Shown piece by piece: positions 25,117 to 35,601 of a DNA stretch of 64,000 bases. The DNA comes from Hypoxylon rubiginosum (Eukaryota > Ascomycota > Sordariomycetes > Xylariales > Hypoxylaceae), in the NCBI GenBank assembly GCA_902806565.1, contig CADCXA010000027.1:2108001-2172000 (forward strand), written 5' to 3'. Made by a program: the position numbers and the translations under genes. The notes beneath the pieces are model-generated. The model did not search any database. It saw only the letters and a program-made list of their open reading frames with translations, and had not been told where the DNA came from. Every line of letters starts with the position of its first letter. The stretch's first letter is position 1.

Positions 25117-26040
25117 TCATACTTTCGGATTGCCCTGCTTAATGTGCAACCGTTGAAACATGCCCACGTGCGGAATGCCCTCCTCGAACCACTTTCCCAT
25201 GCCCTCGTCGACCCTGAACCCCCACTTCTCGTAGACCTTGACGACCCGCTCCTGGGCGTGGCAGCAGACGAGGCCTTTCCACTTGGGGATCTCGCTGACG
25301 GCGCCGACCTTGAGCTGGTCCATGCCGAGCTCCGTGACGCTGGGGTTGAAGAAGGCCGGGTTGTCCTCGAGCCACTTGCGGGCGGCGCGCCACATCTGGC
25401 CGGCGATGTGGTGGCCGCGGAACTCGGGGACGACGGCGACGCGGCCCAGCTTGACGTACGGCTCCTTGCCGTCGTGGTACGTCGTCGGCTTGTCGGGGCC
25501 GTAGGGCAGCGCGGACGCCTGGCGCTCCTCGTCGACGGAGGTTAGGGTCTTGGATCTGCGTCTCGGGGGTGCACCAGCAGCAATAGAAGAAGGCGAAGAG
25601 ACGCCGCTGTGATCTTGCGCCGCTCCTCCTTCTCCATCGTCGTCGTCGTCGTCGTCCTGCAGTACATTACCCACGTACCGCGCGCCGGGCGGCGGGTGCG
25701 GGGGATGCGGAAACGGGACGATGCGCATGGTGCCGATAGGCATCGTGCGGGTCTCGGAGCGGCGGGGGCGCAGGACGGCGCCGGTGGACGGGTCGCGCTG
25801 CTCGGCGGACGCCGTCATGTTGACGCTCGCGTAGATAGTCCAGTGGCAGGAGCGCGCGTCGTCGTTGTCGTACTCGCAGTCCAGCGGGGTGCCCTGCTCG
25901 CCCACGAACACGGCCTCGCGCACGGCCATGGCGTCGAGGAACACGGGCGGTAGGTGGGCCGCCTGCTGGTCGTGCGGCTTGCTGGGGTCGTACCCGTCGA
26001 GGCGTGTCGGCTCCAGCCGAGAGATGAATGGTGTTCCCAT
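25117..26040 (-). CDS. GNAT-family N-acetyltransferase
   Basis: A single exon encodes 307 residues. The N-terminal part has VFLDAMAVREAVFVGEQG, the start of a GNAT fold of the bacterial YjcF/ElaA-like type found in many fungal proteins. The acetyl-CoA-binding motif A follows a low-complexity insert: VKLGRVAVVPEFRGHHIAGQ at about residues 195-215. The C-terminal strand is VKVYEKWGFRVDEG. The insert contains a run of seven Asp residues encoded by a GAC/GAT microsatellite and a Ser/Arg-rich segment, probably a disordered loop. The substrate cannot be told from sequence. The coding region is markedly GC-rich compared with its flanks. ATG at 26038-26040 opens the frame. Confidence 0.82.
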   Translation of the reverse strand: MGTPFISRLEPTRLDGYDPSKPHDQQAAHLPPVFLDAMAVREAVFVGEQGTPLDCEYDNDDARSCHWTIYASVNMTASAEQRDPSTGAVLRPRRSETRTMPIGTMRIVPFPHPPHPPPGARYVGNVLQDDDDDDDGEGGAAQDHSGVSSPSSIAAGAPPRRRSKTLTSVDEERQASALPYGPDKPTTYHDGKEPYVKLGRVAVVPEFRGHHIAGQMWRAARKWLEDNPAFFNPSVTELGMDQLKVGAVSEIPKWKGLVCCHAQERVVKVYEKWGFRVDEGMGKWFEEGIPHVGMFQRLHIKQGNPKV

Positions 26041-26952
26041 TTTTGCCTTTTTTTCGTCTCCTTCGGTGTGATGGTGATGAAGGAAAGTGAGTAGTGAAGA
26101 GTGAACTTGTGAATGTTTGAGTTACGAGGCTCAGAGGGGTTTGAGATGTGAGGTGAGTGACGGAATTTACCCCGGAGGTGTGGCGGTGTCTTCTTTTCCT
26201 ACCTATCAGACAACCTGGAAGAAAAGGGAGTAAGGCTCATGAATATTTTGGTGGTAGATTTATCCGATGAGAAGAGGAGAATTGAGAGTTGGATACATTC
26301 TTCTTCGTTTCATCGATGCCTAGGTAAAAAGGTATTCACGTCGCCACGGCCGGAACTATTAAACTGCACGTGTGTAGACAAACGAGCTCAGGAGTTAAAA
26401 ACGTAAGTCTGTGACTAATGGAGAAGTGAGTTGCGTCAGTTTGAGGGGCTTAAAAGCCTATGCAGGTGATCTGTCTGAAACTGAAAATCCTCGCCAAGGT
26501 TTTCTTCTTCTTCTAAAGTTGAGTCATCCAGGTCATCGCAGAGAAGAACGTGCAGGAGCGGCAAAAGGTTACACGGGGGGGTTTGCGGTTTTAGCGGGAA
26601 CGCGGGAATCGAAGGGCATTGGATGTTAGACGCCCCAAACGGAGCCGCGTGTTTGCATCCCCGGCGTCGGGCTTCGCCACCCCGAGCCGGCGGCAAGCAT
26701 CCACACGGTAAGCGGCACGACTAACCCGAAACATGCTGGGGAAAAGGTGTATTCCCAGTAACAGATCAACAATAACCCTGAATGTGCAAGGTTAGGTACC
26801 TAGGTACCTATAGAAGACATTAAAAATACCTTGATGCCTATACCAACACATGGTCAGACAGGCTTGCTTTTCTTAATCGATCGTGATAAAAACATGTTAG
26901 CTCGGTATGTAGGTCAGTTAGATATCAGAATTTAATATACATGAACTAACAG
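26041..26952. other. Intergenic region between GNAT and SDR genes
   Basis: It holds the GNAT promoter (CT/GA-rich just upstream of 26,040) and the SDR 3' flank. A GC-rich patch at 26,655-26,700 can form an imperfect hairpin (CCGG and CGGG against CCCG and CCGG). A TAGGTACCTAGGTACCTA stretch lies near 26,795. I see no gene. Confidence 0.5.
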
Positions 26953-27794
26953 CTACTTCAGACCGCCACTTAGCAAGATGCTTTGCCCAGTCAAGTAGCC
27001 CGTCTTACATATCATGCTGACGACATTCGCGCATTCCTCCGGCGTCCCCAGTCGACCAACCGGAATGTTCTTCACGTCGCCCGGCGTGCCCTCGACGAAC
27101 TTCTCATCGGGTATCATCCCGGTTTCCCCAATCATTGCCGGGGCTACATCGTTGACAGTGATCCCGGCTTTCGCATGCTTCATAGCCAGGTTCTTCATCA
27201 AACCCGTTAGGCCGGCTTTGGAAGCGGCGTAGTGGCAGGCGTTGATGCCTCCTCCCTGCGCGGCGATCGAGGAGATGAAGATGATCCGTCCCCAGCCCTG
27301 GGCTTCCATGTGCGGGATGGAGAGCTTGGAGAGGATGAAGGAAGCTCGCAGGTTCACGTTGATAGTGTAGTCGAACTCTTCCAAGCTCACATCTAAAATG
27401 CCATTACGCCTCTTCCCGTAGCCCGCGTTCGAGACTAAAATGTCTGGGCCATCTTGGCTGTGCTGCTCCTTGATCTCAAGAAAGAGTTGCTCAATAGCTT
27501 CTGCCGAACCTGTGTCCACGCAATGGGTAGTAAATTTCTGATTTACATCCTCGTCACCGCTCACCAACTCCTTAGTCAGCTTATCCATAGGTTCTACATT
27601 CCGAAAATATGTCAACGCAAGAGAAGCGCCTTGCGCCCATAAGGCTCGAGCGCAAGCAGCACCGATGCTATGAGGCGTCAACGCTGCAGGTACAAGCTGG
27701 ACAAAGTAATATGTTTATATTGGCATACCTACCCTCCAGAAGCACCTGTTATGAGGGCTAAGCGACCTCTGATTTCATTGTCGACTTCAGGCAT
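26953..27794 (-). CDS. Short-chain dehydrogenase/reductase (SDR)
   Basis: The spliced protein of 258 residues is a classical SDR, similar in layout to 3-oxoacyl-ACP reductases. The NAD(P) motif TGASGGIG is at residues 16-23 and is only completed by splicing. SNAG is at 100-103, the structural Asn at 126, and the catalytic Ser154, Tyr167 and Lys171 sit in FISSI...YAASK. The end YLTGQSILLSGGLK is typical. Exons on the - strand are 27794-27733 and 27667-26953; the 65-bp intron uses GTAGGT and ATAG. The substrate is not predictable and there is no biosynthetic cluster around it. It shares a 582-bp divergent promoter region with LHS1. Confidence 0.9.
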
Positions 27795-28376
27795 TGTGAA
27801 GGCGGACAGTAAAAATCCACGTATAGGTGAGCTGCACGGCAATGTCAAGTTTGGTATAAAAGATCGAGATGTACATACTCCTCACTTAGTGAGGGTGTGG
27901 GGTTACCGTGACACAAGCCACAGTCATCATCCCTGCTAACATCCACTCGAAGGAATTTCCACATTTGTATCATTTCGGGTCCATTTATCGTTATCGAACC
28001 AATCATGTGTCTATCAGTGGCTTCTGCGCAAAATGTCAGCCACACGCAAGGATTAATTTCAACAAGTTGTCCTCTTTGCATAGTGCAATACGTATCTTTT
28101 TGTCCAAAGCTCGTGCGGTGAAGTTAGAACCCTTGGAAAGCTCAGGTGGCCGCTGGGAACAGCTGGTATTCTTTCACTTAAGGCCAGATTCTAATAGTTC
28201 TGAGACTTTTATATACAAGGGCTGGAGCCTCACAATTAGAAGAGCTTCGTTCATTTCATTTACGGAAATAGCCAAGTCATCAATTTCCTTTGGTTGCTTT
28301 CAAAGCACCTTCAAAACAGCTGGTCTCGATATTCCGCAGGCGAGCTTCTCGCCAATCACCCCTCCTAATTCTGCCC
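27795..28376. promoter_or_regulatory. Divergent intergenic region between SDR and LHS1
   Basis: This 582-bp stretch separates two start codons pointing away from each other, so it must hold both promoters. I looked for an unfolded-protein response element upstream of LHS1 and did not find a clear one. An open frame extends upstream of the LHS1 ATG without a stop but has no ATG of its own. Confidence 0.6.
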
Positions 28377-31300
28377 ATGATGGCGCAAACCTTCTCCCCT
28401 CGATCAATACTACTTTGTGTAGTCTTCCTCTTCTCTACCAATGTCCTCGCCATATCAGCTGTCCTCGGTATCGATCTCGGTACCGAGTATATAAAAGCTA
28501 CTCTCGTCAAGCCCGGTATTCCCCTCGAGATCGTCCTGACCAAGGACTCGCGAAGAAAAGAGACCTCCGCAGTCGCATTCAAGCCCTCGCAGAATGCGCC
28601 GAAAAGCGGTTCCTACCCCGAGAGGGCTTATGGCTCAGACGCCATCGCCCTCGCCGCTCGATTCCCCGGCGACGTATACCCAAATCTCAAGACCCTCCTA
28701 GGTCTTTCTACGGACGACTCGACTGTGAAAGAATATGCTGCGAGGCACCCGGACCTACAGCTAGAAGCGCATAAGACTCGTGGTACTGTTGCGTTCAAGA
28801 GCAAGGCTACTACCAACGAAGCAGCGTGGATGGTTGAAGAATTGCTAGCAATGGAGCTCCAGAGTATACAGCGCAACGCGGAAGCAATGGCTGGACCTGA
28901 TGGCAATGTCCGATCGGTTGTTATCACCGTCCCTCCGTTCTACACTATTGAAGAGAAGCGTGCTGTGGAATTGGCTGCCGAGCTTGTCGGTCTCAAAGTT
29001 CTCTCTTTGATTAGTGACGGTCTTGCCGTCGGGTTAAACTACGCTACGAGCCGAACATTCCCTACTATCAACGAAGGGGGTAAGCCAGAATACCACATGG
29101 TCTTCGATATGGGTGCTGGTTCCGCCAAGGCAACCATCATGAAGTTCCAAGGCCGAACAGTCAAGGACATTGGTAAATTCAACAAGACCATTCAAGAAGT
29201 ACAGGTTATAGGAAGCGGCTGGGACCGGACTCTGGGCGGTGACGCTCTTAACTACTTAATTGTGGACGACATGATCTCCAAGTTTGTCGAGACATCCGCT
29301 GCGAAGAAGGCTTCCGTTACGCCTGAGAGCGTACAGGGCCATGGACGAGCCATGGCAAAGCTCTTCAAGGACGCCGAAAGGCTGAGGCATGTTTTGAGCG
29401 CCAACACCGAAACTGGAACCAGTTTCGAGGGCCTTTATGACGACATTGACTTTAGGTATAAGATCAGCCGAGCCACCTTTGAGAAGATGGCCGAAACGCA
29501 TGCCGAACGAGTTGCCGCCACTGTCCAGAAGGCTTTAGACGTAGCTGAACTCGATATTAAGCAACTCGACTCCATCATTCTCCACGGTGGCTCGTCTCGG
29601 ACCCCCTTCGTCCAGAAGCAACTCGAAAAGATCGCAAGTGGTGACAAGCTTCGTAGCAACGTCAACTCGGACGAAGCTGCGGTATTTGGAGCCGCTTTTC
29701 GGGCAGCAGAGCTTAGTGCCGGGTTCCGAGTCAAGGAAATTAGGATATCCGACGGCGCCTTCTACGCAGCCGGGATGAAATGGACGAATCCCCAAGACAA
29801 GCCCCAACAGCAGCGACTCTGGACTGAACGATCTCTCCTCGGTGCCGCTCCTAAGGAAGTTACTTTTACGAACCTTGAGGATTTCTCTGTCCAATTTTAT
29901 CAGCAGGTGCCTACGAGTGAATATGTTACGGTTGAAATGGAAACGAAGACTTTGACGACGAAGAACTTAACAGCGACTGTTGCATCGCTCGTCGAGAAAG
30001 GCTGCTCTCAACCAGACATCCGCTTCAAGGTGAAGCTACGACTTAGCATCGAAGATGGTGAAGTAGAAGTCGAAAAGGCAGCTGTTGAGTGCGAAGCTGA
30101 GGTACAGGAGAAAGGGTCAGTCATGGACGGCGTCAAGAACCTCTTCGGGTTTGGGAAGGACAAAGAACAACAGCCCTTGAAGGATGGCGAGGAGAGTGCT
30201 AGCAGTGAGGCTTCCGAGAGCGCCTCGACTACTGAATCGACTGAAACAGCGGCGACGTCGGTTACAGAGTCTAGCACTTCAGAAACAACATCGGCTTCAA
30301 CTTCTAGCGAATCCGCAGAGAGCAGCCCTATCCCGAAGAAGCAGCTCGTCATGGTTCCAGTCAGCTTTATTACAGAGAAGGCAGGCATCCCGTCACTACC
30401 AAAAGCGGGTCTCACCAAGGCAAAGGATCGTATCAAGGCGTTTGAGGCATCTGATAAGTCTCGACGGCTGAGAGAAGAAGCCCTCAACCAACTTGAGGGC
30501 TTCACCTACAAGGTTAGAGATATGCTGGACACGGAATCCTTTGTGGCTGCCTCTACTTCCGAGGAGCGGGCCGCATTAGAGAAGAAGGCCAGTGAGGCTA
30601 GTGATTGGCTCTACGATGACGGAGCCGACGCTCCCCGTGACGCACTCAAGTCTAAGCTCAAGGGATTGAAGGATCTTGTTTCGCCAGTTGAAAAGAGAAT
30701 AGAGGAATCTCGAAAGAGACCGGAGCTGGTTAAGGGCTTGAAAAGCGCGCTCGATCAGACGACTACTTTCATTGATACTATCAAGGGGAAGATTGCTGAA
30801 GCAGAGGCGCACGCATCCTCTCTCGCAGCCAGCGCCTCTGCAACAAGCGAAAGCAGCTCGACTGTCACCGCCGCTCCTTCTAACGAAGCTGGCGACTTTG
30901 ATGACCTTGAGGACGAAACCACAAGCACGACGACCGCGACCGCTGTAGAGGATCGTGGCCCAGTTCCACCACCATATACTCTTGACGACCTGAAAGAGAT
31001 AACGGATCTTTCAGCGTCCATTTTGGCGTGGTTTGAGCAAAAGCTCGCGGAACAAGAAAAGCTTCCCGAGGCAGCTGATCCCGTACTGTTAGCTAAGGAT
31101 ATGGCGGAGAAGACGAAGAAATTAGAGAAGGCGGGCATGGACCTAGCCATGAAGAGCGTCAAGGATTTTGACAAGGGCAAGAAGAAGAGTAGCAGCTCGA
31201 AGAAGTCAAACAAGACCAAGGCTAAGAAGGGGTCCACTAAGACGGATAGCGACGGCTCGGAGCCGACGATAGATATCAAAGACGGGGAGAACTACATCAA

Positions 31301-31415
31301 GTTCGGGCAGGACGGCAAGGGCCCGTCGGCAGAGGAGATCGAAGAGATGATCAGACGCATGACCCAGGAGCAGAAGAACAAGGATGAGCCTAGGGCGAAG
31401 CACGACGAGCTGTAA
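28377..31415 (+). CDS. LHS1: ER-lumenal Hsp70-like chaperone LHS1/HYOU1 (Grp170 family)
   Basis: The 1,012-residue protein belongs to the large Hsp70 branch that works in the ER as nucleotide-exchange factor for BiP/Kar2 and as a holdase. A hydrophobic signal peptide (residues 9-25, ILLCVVFLFSTNVLA) precedes the ATPase domain. Seen there are GIDLGTEYIKA (31-41), the phosphate loop DMGAGSAKAT, and LHGGSSRTPFVQ. A Ser/Thr/Glu-rich acidic linker (about 603-655) lies in the substrate-binding part, as in Grp170, followed by a long helical lid. The tail is Lys/Ser-rich and ends in HDEL, the ER-retrieval signal. It is a single exon. The start is the first ATG of a tandem pair, chosen because the signal peptide begins there. 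Confidence 0.95.
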   Translation: MMAQTFSPRSILLCVVFLFSTNVLAISAVLGIDLGTEYIKATLVKPGIPLEIVLTKDSRRKETSAVAFKPSQNAPKSGSYPERAYGSDAIALAARFPGDVYPNLKTLLGLSTDDSTVKEYAARHPDLQLEAHKTRGTVAFKSKATTNEAAWMVEELLAMELQSIQRNAEAMAGPDGNVRSVVITVPPFYTIEEKRAVELAAELVGLKVLSLISDGLAVGLNYATSRTFPTINEGGKPEYHMVFDMGAGSAKATIMKFQGRTVKDIGKFNKTIQEVQVIGSGWDRTLGGDALNYLIVDDMISKFVETSAAKKASVTPESVQGHGRAMAKLFKDAERLRHVLSANTETGTSFEGLYDDIDFRYKISRATFEKMAETHAERVAATVQKALDVAELDIKQLDSIILHGGSSRTPFVQKQLEKIASGDKLRSNVNSDEAAVFGAAFRAAELSAGFRVKEIRISDGAFYAAGMKWTNPQDKPQQQRLWTERSLLGAAPKEVTFTNLEDFSVQFYQQVPTSEYVTVEMETKTLTTKNLTATVASLVEKGCSQPDIRFKVKLRLSIEDGEVEVEKAAVECEAEVQEKGSVMDGVKNLFGFGKDKEQQPLKDGEESASSEASESASTTESTETAATSVTESSTSETTSASTSSESAESSPIPKKQLVMVPVSFITEKAGIPSLPKAGLTKAKDRIKAFEASDKSRRLREEALNQLEGFTYKVRDMLDTESFVAASTSEERAALEKKASEASDWLYDDGADAPRDALKSKLKGLKDLVSPVEKRIEESRKRPELVKGLKSALDQTTTFIDTIKGKIAEAEAHASSLAASASATSESSSTVTAAPSNEAGDFDDLEDETTSTTTATAVEDRGPVPPPYTLDDLKEITDLSASILAWFEQKLAEQEKLPEAADPVLLAKDMAEKTKKLEKAGMDLAMKSVKDFDKGKKKSSSSKKSNKTKAKKGSTKTDSDGSEPTIDIKDGENYIKFGQDGKGPSAEEIEEMIRRMTQEQKNKDEPRAKHDEL

Positions 31416-32613
31416 TTTTAAGCCGCAGATAGATATGTGAGCCAATATCATGACGAGACATGACTCTCAAACGATGTGGTTTTGTTTTCATCGAGTAGTT
31501 ATGTTAGGGCCAGTGATGTAGGTAGGTAGGTAGTGTAACGTCTCCTAGAAGACTCCCAAAGGTCTACCTCTAAGATCGATCCCAAAGTTTGTCTCCTAAT
31601 GATGATACCCGGGCCGGGGAGCAGCTGAAGCTCGTACAAGGCTCCACCTGGGTTTGTTATTCGTAACGTCAGAGCCTGCAGGAAGCCGTTTGTCATGTCT
31701 TACGACGCACCATCTCTCTTGATGGAGGCCTGTTTGGAACGATGGGAATACAAATCAGGAAATAGATGCGGAGGATTCCATGAAGTAGGATTGAGATGGC
31801 TGAAAGCGTTTGCCTTATGCGTCCCCGGAATTGTAGCCCCTATAGTTTTGATTAGATGGATCTCGCATTGTAAGTTAGTTACCTTAGGTAGGTTAATCGT
31901 AAATATTAGTATCCGTTGGTTACTTGAGCAAGTTGACGGTGAGATGTGTTTGTCCCGTTTACCCGCTTTAGTCTATATCCCCCGTATTCTACGCGGCCGT
32001 ACCTAATCGTGTACATATCGTGTACGTATTATTCCACTATAGCCGTAGTTACGCAAGATGGCACGGCTCCTTTAATTCAAGAGACATATGCGCATATCCG
32101 CCTTGGCAAGACCACCAACAATTCCGGCCAGTCCCTGCCGTTTTCAGGGGTTTAAAGTTTGAGCAGCAGCTGAGGAAGTTGCAACTGCCAGGCGACCAGG
32201 CGACCAGGAGACCAAAGTCGTCACTCGGGTAACACACCACCTTAGCACCTTAGCACCTTAACACCTGAGGTAGGTACCTACACGCACAGTCGCGTCCTGA
32301 AGCTAGTACATAACATAACATTGAACATAATCGAATCTGGTGCGTGCGTGTGTCCCTGCACTTACATTACAGCAGGTACTTAAATCTCTCTCAACTCCCA
32401 TCACCGCAGAACCTGCAACACACAAGACACGCCGATATCCAACGCTGATATCTAGCACGTCGTCTCGTCTTCGCCTCACTCTTTTCTAAAAACAGACCTC
32501 CGTTCCTTTACATTATTCTCTCCCTCCAATCTTCATTCCACTCTCTTGTTACCCTCGTTTCCACACTTTTACACTACCCAAATCTAAGGTAGTTCGCCAC
32601 ATTGACTATCAAT
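31416..32613. other. Intergenic region with 8-bp repeats and protease promoter
   Basis: It contains a GTAGGTAGGTAGGTAG run near 31,517, two 8-bp tandem repeats (see 32188-32270) and a long CT-rich stretch (32,390-32,580) just before the protease ATG, typical of a fungal core promoter and leader. I see no gene. Confidence 0.6.
32188..32270. repeat. Two short 8-bp tandem repeats
   Basis: CCAGGCGA is repeated three times with one change (32188-32211), and 27 bases later ACCTTAGC is repeated three times (32239-32262). The last unit runs into a GAGGTAGGTACCTAC stretch. Confidence 0.75.
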
Positions 32614-34045
32614 ATGGCCTCCCTCACTCGTGCCCTTGTGGCAGTGGCCTTCTGCCTCTCACTGTTTACCACCGTCATCTCGTCTCCCACCTTTCTCCCG
32701 AAGGCTGGCAAGACTCTCTCTCTTCCTCTGGGCCACAATGCCGATATTCCTCGACATGGTCCTACCGAGTACCTGAAGACTCTGAAGAAGTTCAAGCTTG
32801 AAGTTCCCGAGGGACTACAGCAGGTTGTCGACACCCACAAGGCCACCTACAACAAGGCCGTCGCTGGCGGAGTCGGTAAGTTGGAAAAACAATAGAAACA
32901 ATACCTACTCACACTCATGGGACTTGGACATCAATAACTAACACCGGCTCTAGGAGGTTCTGCTCCAGCTGACTCGCACGATGGCGATCTCCTCTGGCTC
33001 ACCCCCGTCGGCATTGGTTCGCCCCCGCAACTGCTGAACCTGGATATTGACACTGGCTCCTCCGACACGTATGATAACCCCCAATACTTATGCTCTGCTA
33101 TAGATAGCTTGAACTAACATATGCCACAGCTGGATCTTCTCAACTGACACGGAGAAAGACGAGGTAGCAGGACAGACTCTTTGGGATCCCAAGAAGTCTT
33201 CCACAGCCCACCTGATCAAGAACTGCACATGGTCCATCGTCTATGGCGACTTCTCTACCTCGGAAGGTATCTGCTATAAGGACACCCTTTCTCTCGGAAA
33301 CCTCTCGATCCCCGGCATGACAATCGAGTCAGCAACGATGGTCTCGGACATGTTTACCGAAACCGCGGCCATGTCCGGCCTCGTGGGCCTAGCCTGGCCG
33401 TCCATCGTTCAGACACTCCCTCCCCAGAAGACTCTTCTCGACTTCCTGCCCAACGTCTTGGACCAACCTGTCTTCACAGTCGACCTGCGCCACAACAGCA
33501 GCGAAGGATCGTTCAACTTCGGATACATCGACGACAGTCTCCATACCTCAGCGGTCCAGTCCGTTGATGTGGACACGGCGGATGGCTTCTGGACTGTTTT
33601 GAATACCGGCTTTGGCATCGGGGGATCAGATACCAAGTACGAGTTCAACGATGCGCGCGATGTCATCATCGACACGGGTTCTACCCTCTTCTTTGCCCCA
33701 GACGAGGCTGTTTCGACGTATTTCGCCAGCGTGCCCGGCGCCAGCTACTCGTACAAGGAGTATGGATGGGTCATCCCCTGCAACTCGACCCCGCCCGACT
33801 TCATCTACGAGCTTGGCGACACCAACGGTAACAAGGTCACTGGTTCGGTACCTGGTGCATATTTCGTATATGCCCACTCTACCAACGAGTCGTGCTATGC
33901 CGGTATACAGTCACTGGGCGAGTTCAGCTCCATGTCGGGCATTTTTGGCGATGTGTTCCTCAAGAGCGGATTTGCTGTCTTCGACATCAAAAACAAGAAG
34001 TTCGGTATGGGGGACAAGCCCCTGAACACTACCATTGCCAAGTAG
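32614..34045 (+). CDS. Secreted pepsin-like aspartic protease (family A1)
   Basis: The 430-residue precursor resembles aspergillopepsin/penicillopepsin-type enzymes. A signal peptide (residues about 5-22) and a propeptide of about 70 residues rich in Lys precede the mature enzyme. The two catalytic aspartates are in DTGSS (Asp120) and DTGST (Asp307). The flap tyrosine is in WSIVYGDFSTSEG, and the hydrophobic-hydrophobic-Gly signature precedes FGDVFLKSGFAVFD. Several N-glycosylation sequons (NCT, NLS, NSS, NST, NES) are present. Exons are 32614-32875, 32954-33068 and 33130-34045; the second intron splits the first active-site region just after DTGSSD. It likely acts outside the cell or in the vacuole as an acid endopeptidase. 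It has no GPI-like tail. Confidence 0.94.
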
Positions 34046-35601
34046 GAGGAAACCGGTCACAAGGGTGGCTGCCGCTGAAGCAAGAAAGTCTGAGGATTTC
34101 TCTTTGCCACCTCGCGTTATGATGACCATTCAAAGTTGCGTTGGTGTTTATTATCTTTGCTGCGATCATTGGTGGTGTCTCGTCTAGCTACGGGTAATGC
34201 AGCCTTTGATGATGTGCCTAGGCACTTAATGTACGTTGTTTGCGCTTGCTTTCCCCAAAGTCCACGTGGGCGAAAAGAATAAGAAAAAGGGATATAGTCC
34301 TGAGAGGTGTTAATCATAAACGCTGAGTTCATGTGAATTGATGTGTCTTGCTTCCCCATCGTGAAAATGATATACAGAATCTGCCGTAGATGCGCTTACA
34401 AGACAGCCCTGGAATAGTAGTATTGCAAAGAGATGTTTCGAATCGTCTTCATCTCCTGATAGGTACGTATAATTCGAGGCATTAGAAAGTACAGTGCCTC
34501 GGGTCGGGTCTCGCTTGGAATATGCTAAGATTGTTTGTAAGCCCACTGACTTCGTGTCTCGAGACTCAACTGACCCGTGTTGTACTACTTCGTAATCAGC
34601 CGCGTTACCTACCTACCTAATGTAAAAGAACCGCTTGAACCGTAGCAAGTGGTGTCGTGATTTATCACCACCTCCTATATGCAGAGTATAAGGGGGAAAG
34701 GGATTGAGCTGGAGCTGTTTATGGGATCAAGACAAAGGAATCGGGGTCAGCAGATATAATTTTATCCAGGAATGCCATTAACGGTGCTCCTCCAAATGAT
34801 AAAAGAGGCAGATATGTACAATGATACTCATCTGGTAAGTAAACCCCGATAATGTATGCATCCAAACTCATCAAGTAGTAGTCCCACTTCCCGCCGCCCA
34901 TCTCCGGCAAAGCAGGCTCCGCCTCCCTTCCAAAGACATCAAGCCATATATTGCCGTGCCAAAAAAACATCCCAAGATGAGTGATGAGCGCGCCCCGCAC
35001 CCATTATGAAAAGCAACATCCCCCCTCCAGCTTCTCTGCTGCTGTCATCTCGTCCCATGATAACTACTAAATGATTTCTAAGATGAAACGAGTCGACGAG
35101 AAAGGGAAGGGATAAGACGCCTTCAACGCCAGAACGGACGGGAAAAAAGCGGTGTCGTCGCCGTCTCTTCTTTCAAACGAGGGGATATCTTGAGGCTGTA
35201 AATTGGATCGTGAAAGGCCAGGAAAAATGCGGTTCATTTGCTCCCTCCCTCCCCCCCCCCCCCCCTTTTTTTTCCACCGGCGAGACGCATTTATGGTTCG
35301 AGGTGCGGTTTGCAATTAGAGTCCCCTAGGCTGAAGGCCATGGTTCCCGCCTAGCGTGCGCGTATCCAAGCAGTCCAATTCAGGGGGTATGCTTGTCCAA
35401 GTTTCGGCTCGTGAGGTCATGGGTCGTCGTCAATTACGCATATTCGTCCGACCTCTTTGGTTGGCGGCAAAAAAAGGGATAGTTGGATGGATGGGCCAAA
35501 GCGAGGAACCAAATTCGTACCGGTTGAAAAAAAGGGGGAAGGACCGCGGACGGTGGTGGGAGCAAAAAAGCGTCGTTTTTAATCTGTAAAAAATCGCCGA
35601 C
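34046..35601. other. Intergenic region with poly-C/poly-T tract
   Basis: It lies between two gene 3' ends (protease + and coiled-coil gene -). A run of 15 C followed by 8 T lies at 35251-35273. A 93-codon - strand ORF (34719-35000) has no support. Nothing else is evident. Confidence 0.5.
35251..35273. repeat. Homopolymer tract C15 then T8
   Basis: The run is uninterrupted and directly preceded by CTCCCTCCCT. Such tracts are prone to slippage and to sequencing error. Confidence 0.9.

Noticed and set aside
25144..25953. Long ORFs on the + strand opposite the GNAT gene
   Set aside because: They are shadows caused by the high GC content of the real - strand gene; the GNAT motifs are only on the - strand.
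26655..26700. GC-rich hairpin as a functional RNA or terminator
   Set aside because: The stem is short with an internal loop, and hairpin terminators are not used by RNA polymerase II.
34719..35000. 93-codon ORF on the - strand with a fairly protein-like composition
   Set aside because: No motif, no splice partner and no recognisable promoter; it lies in a 3'-3' intergenic region.
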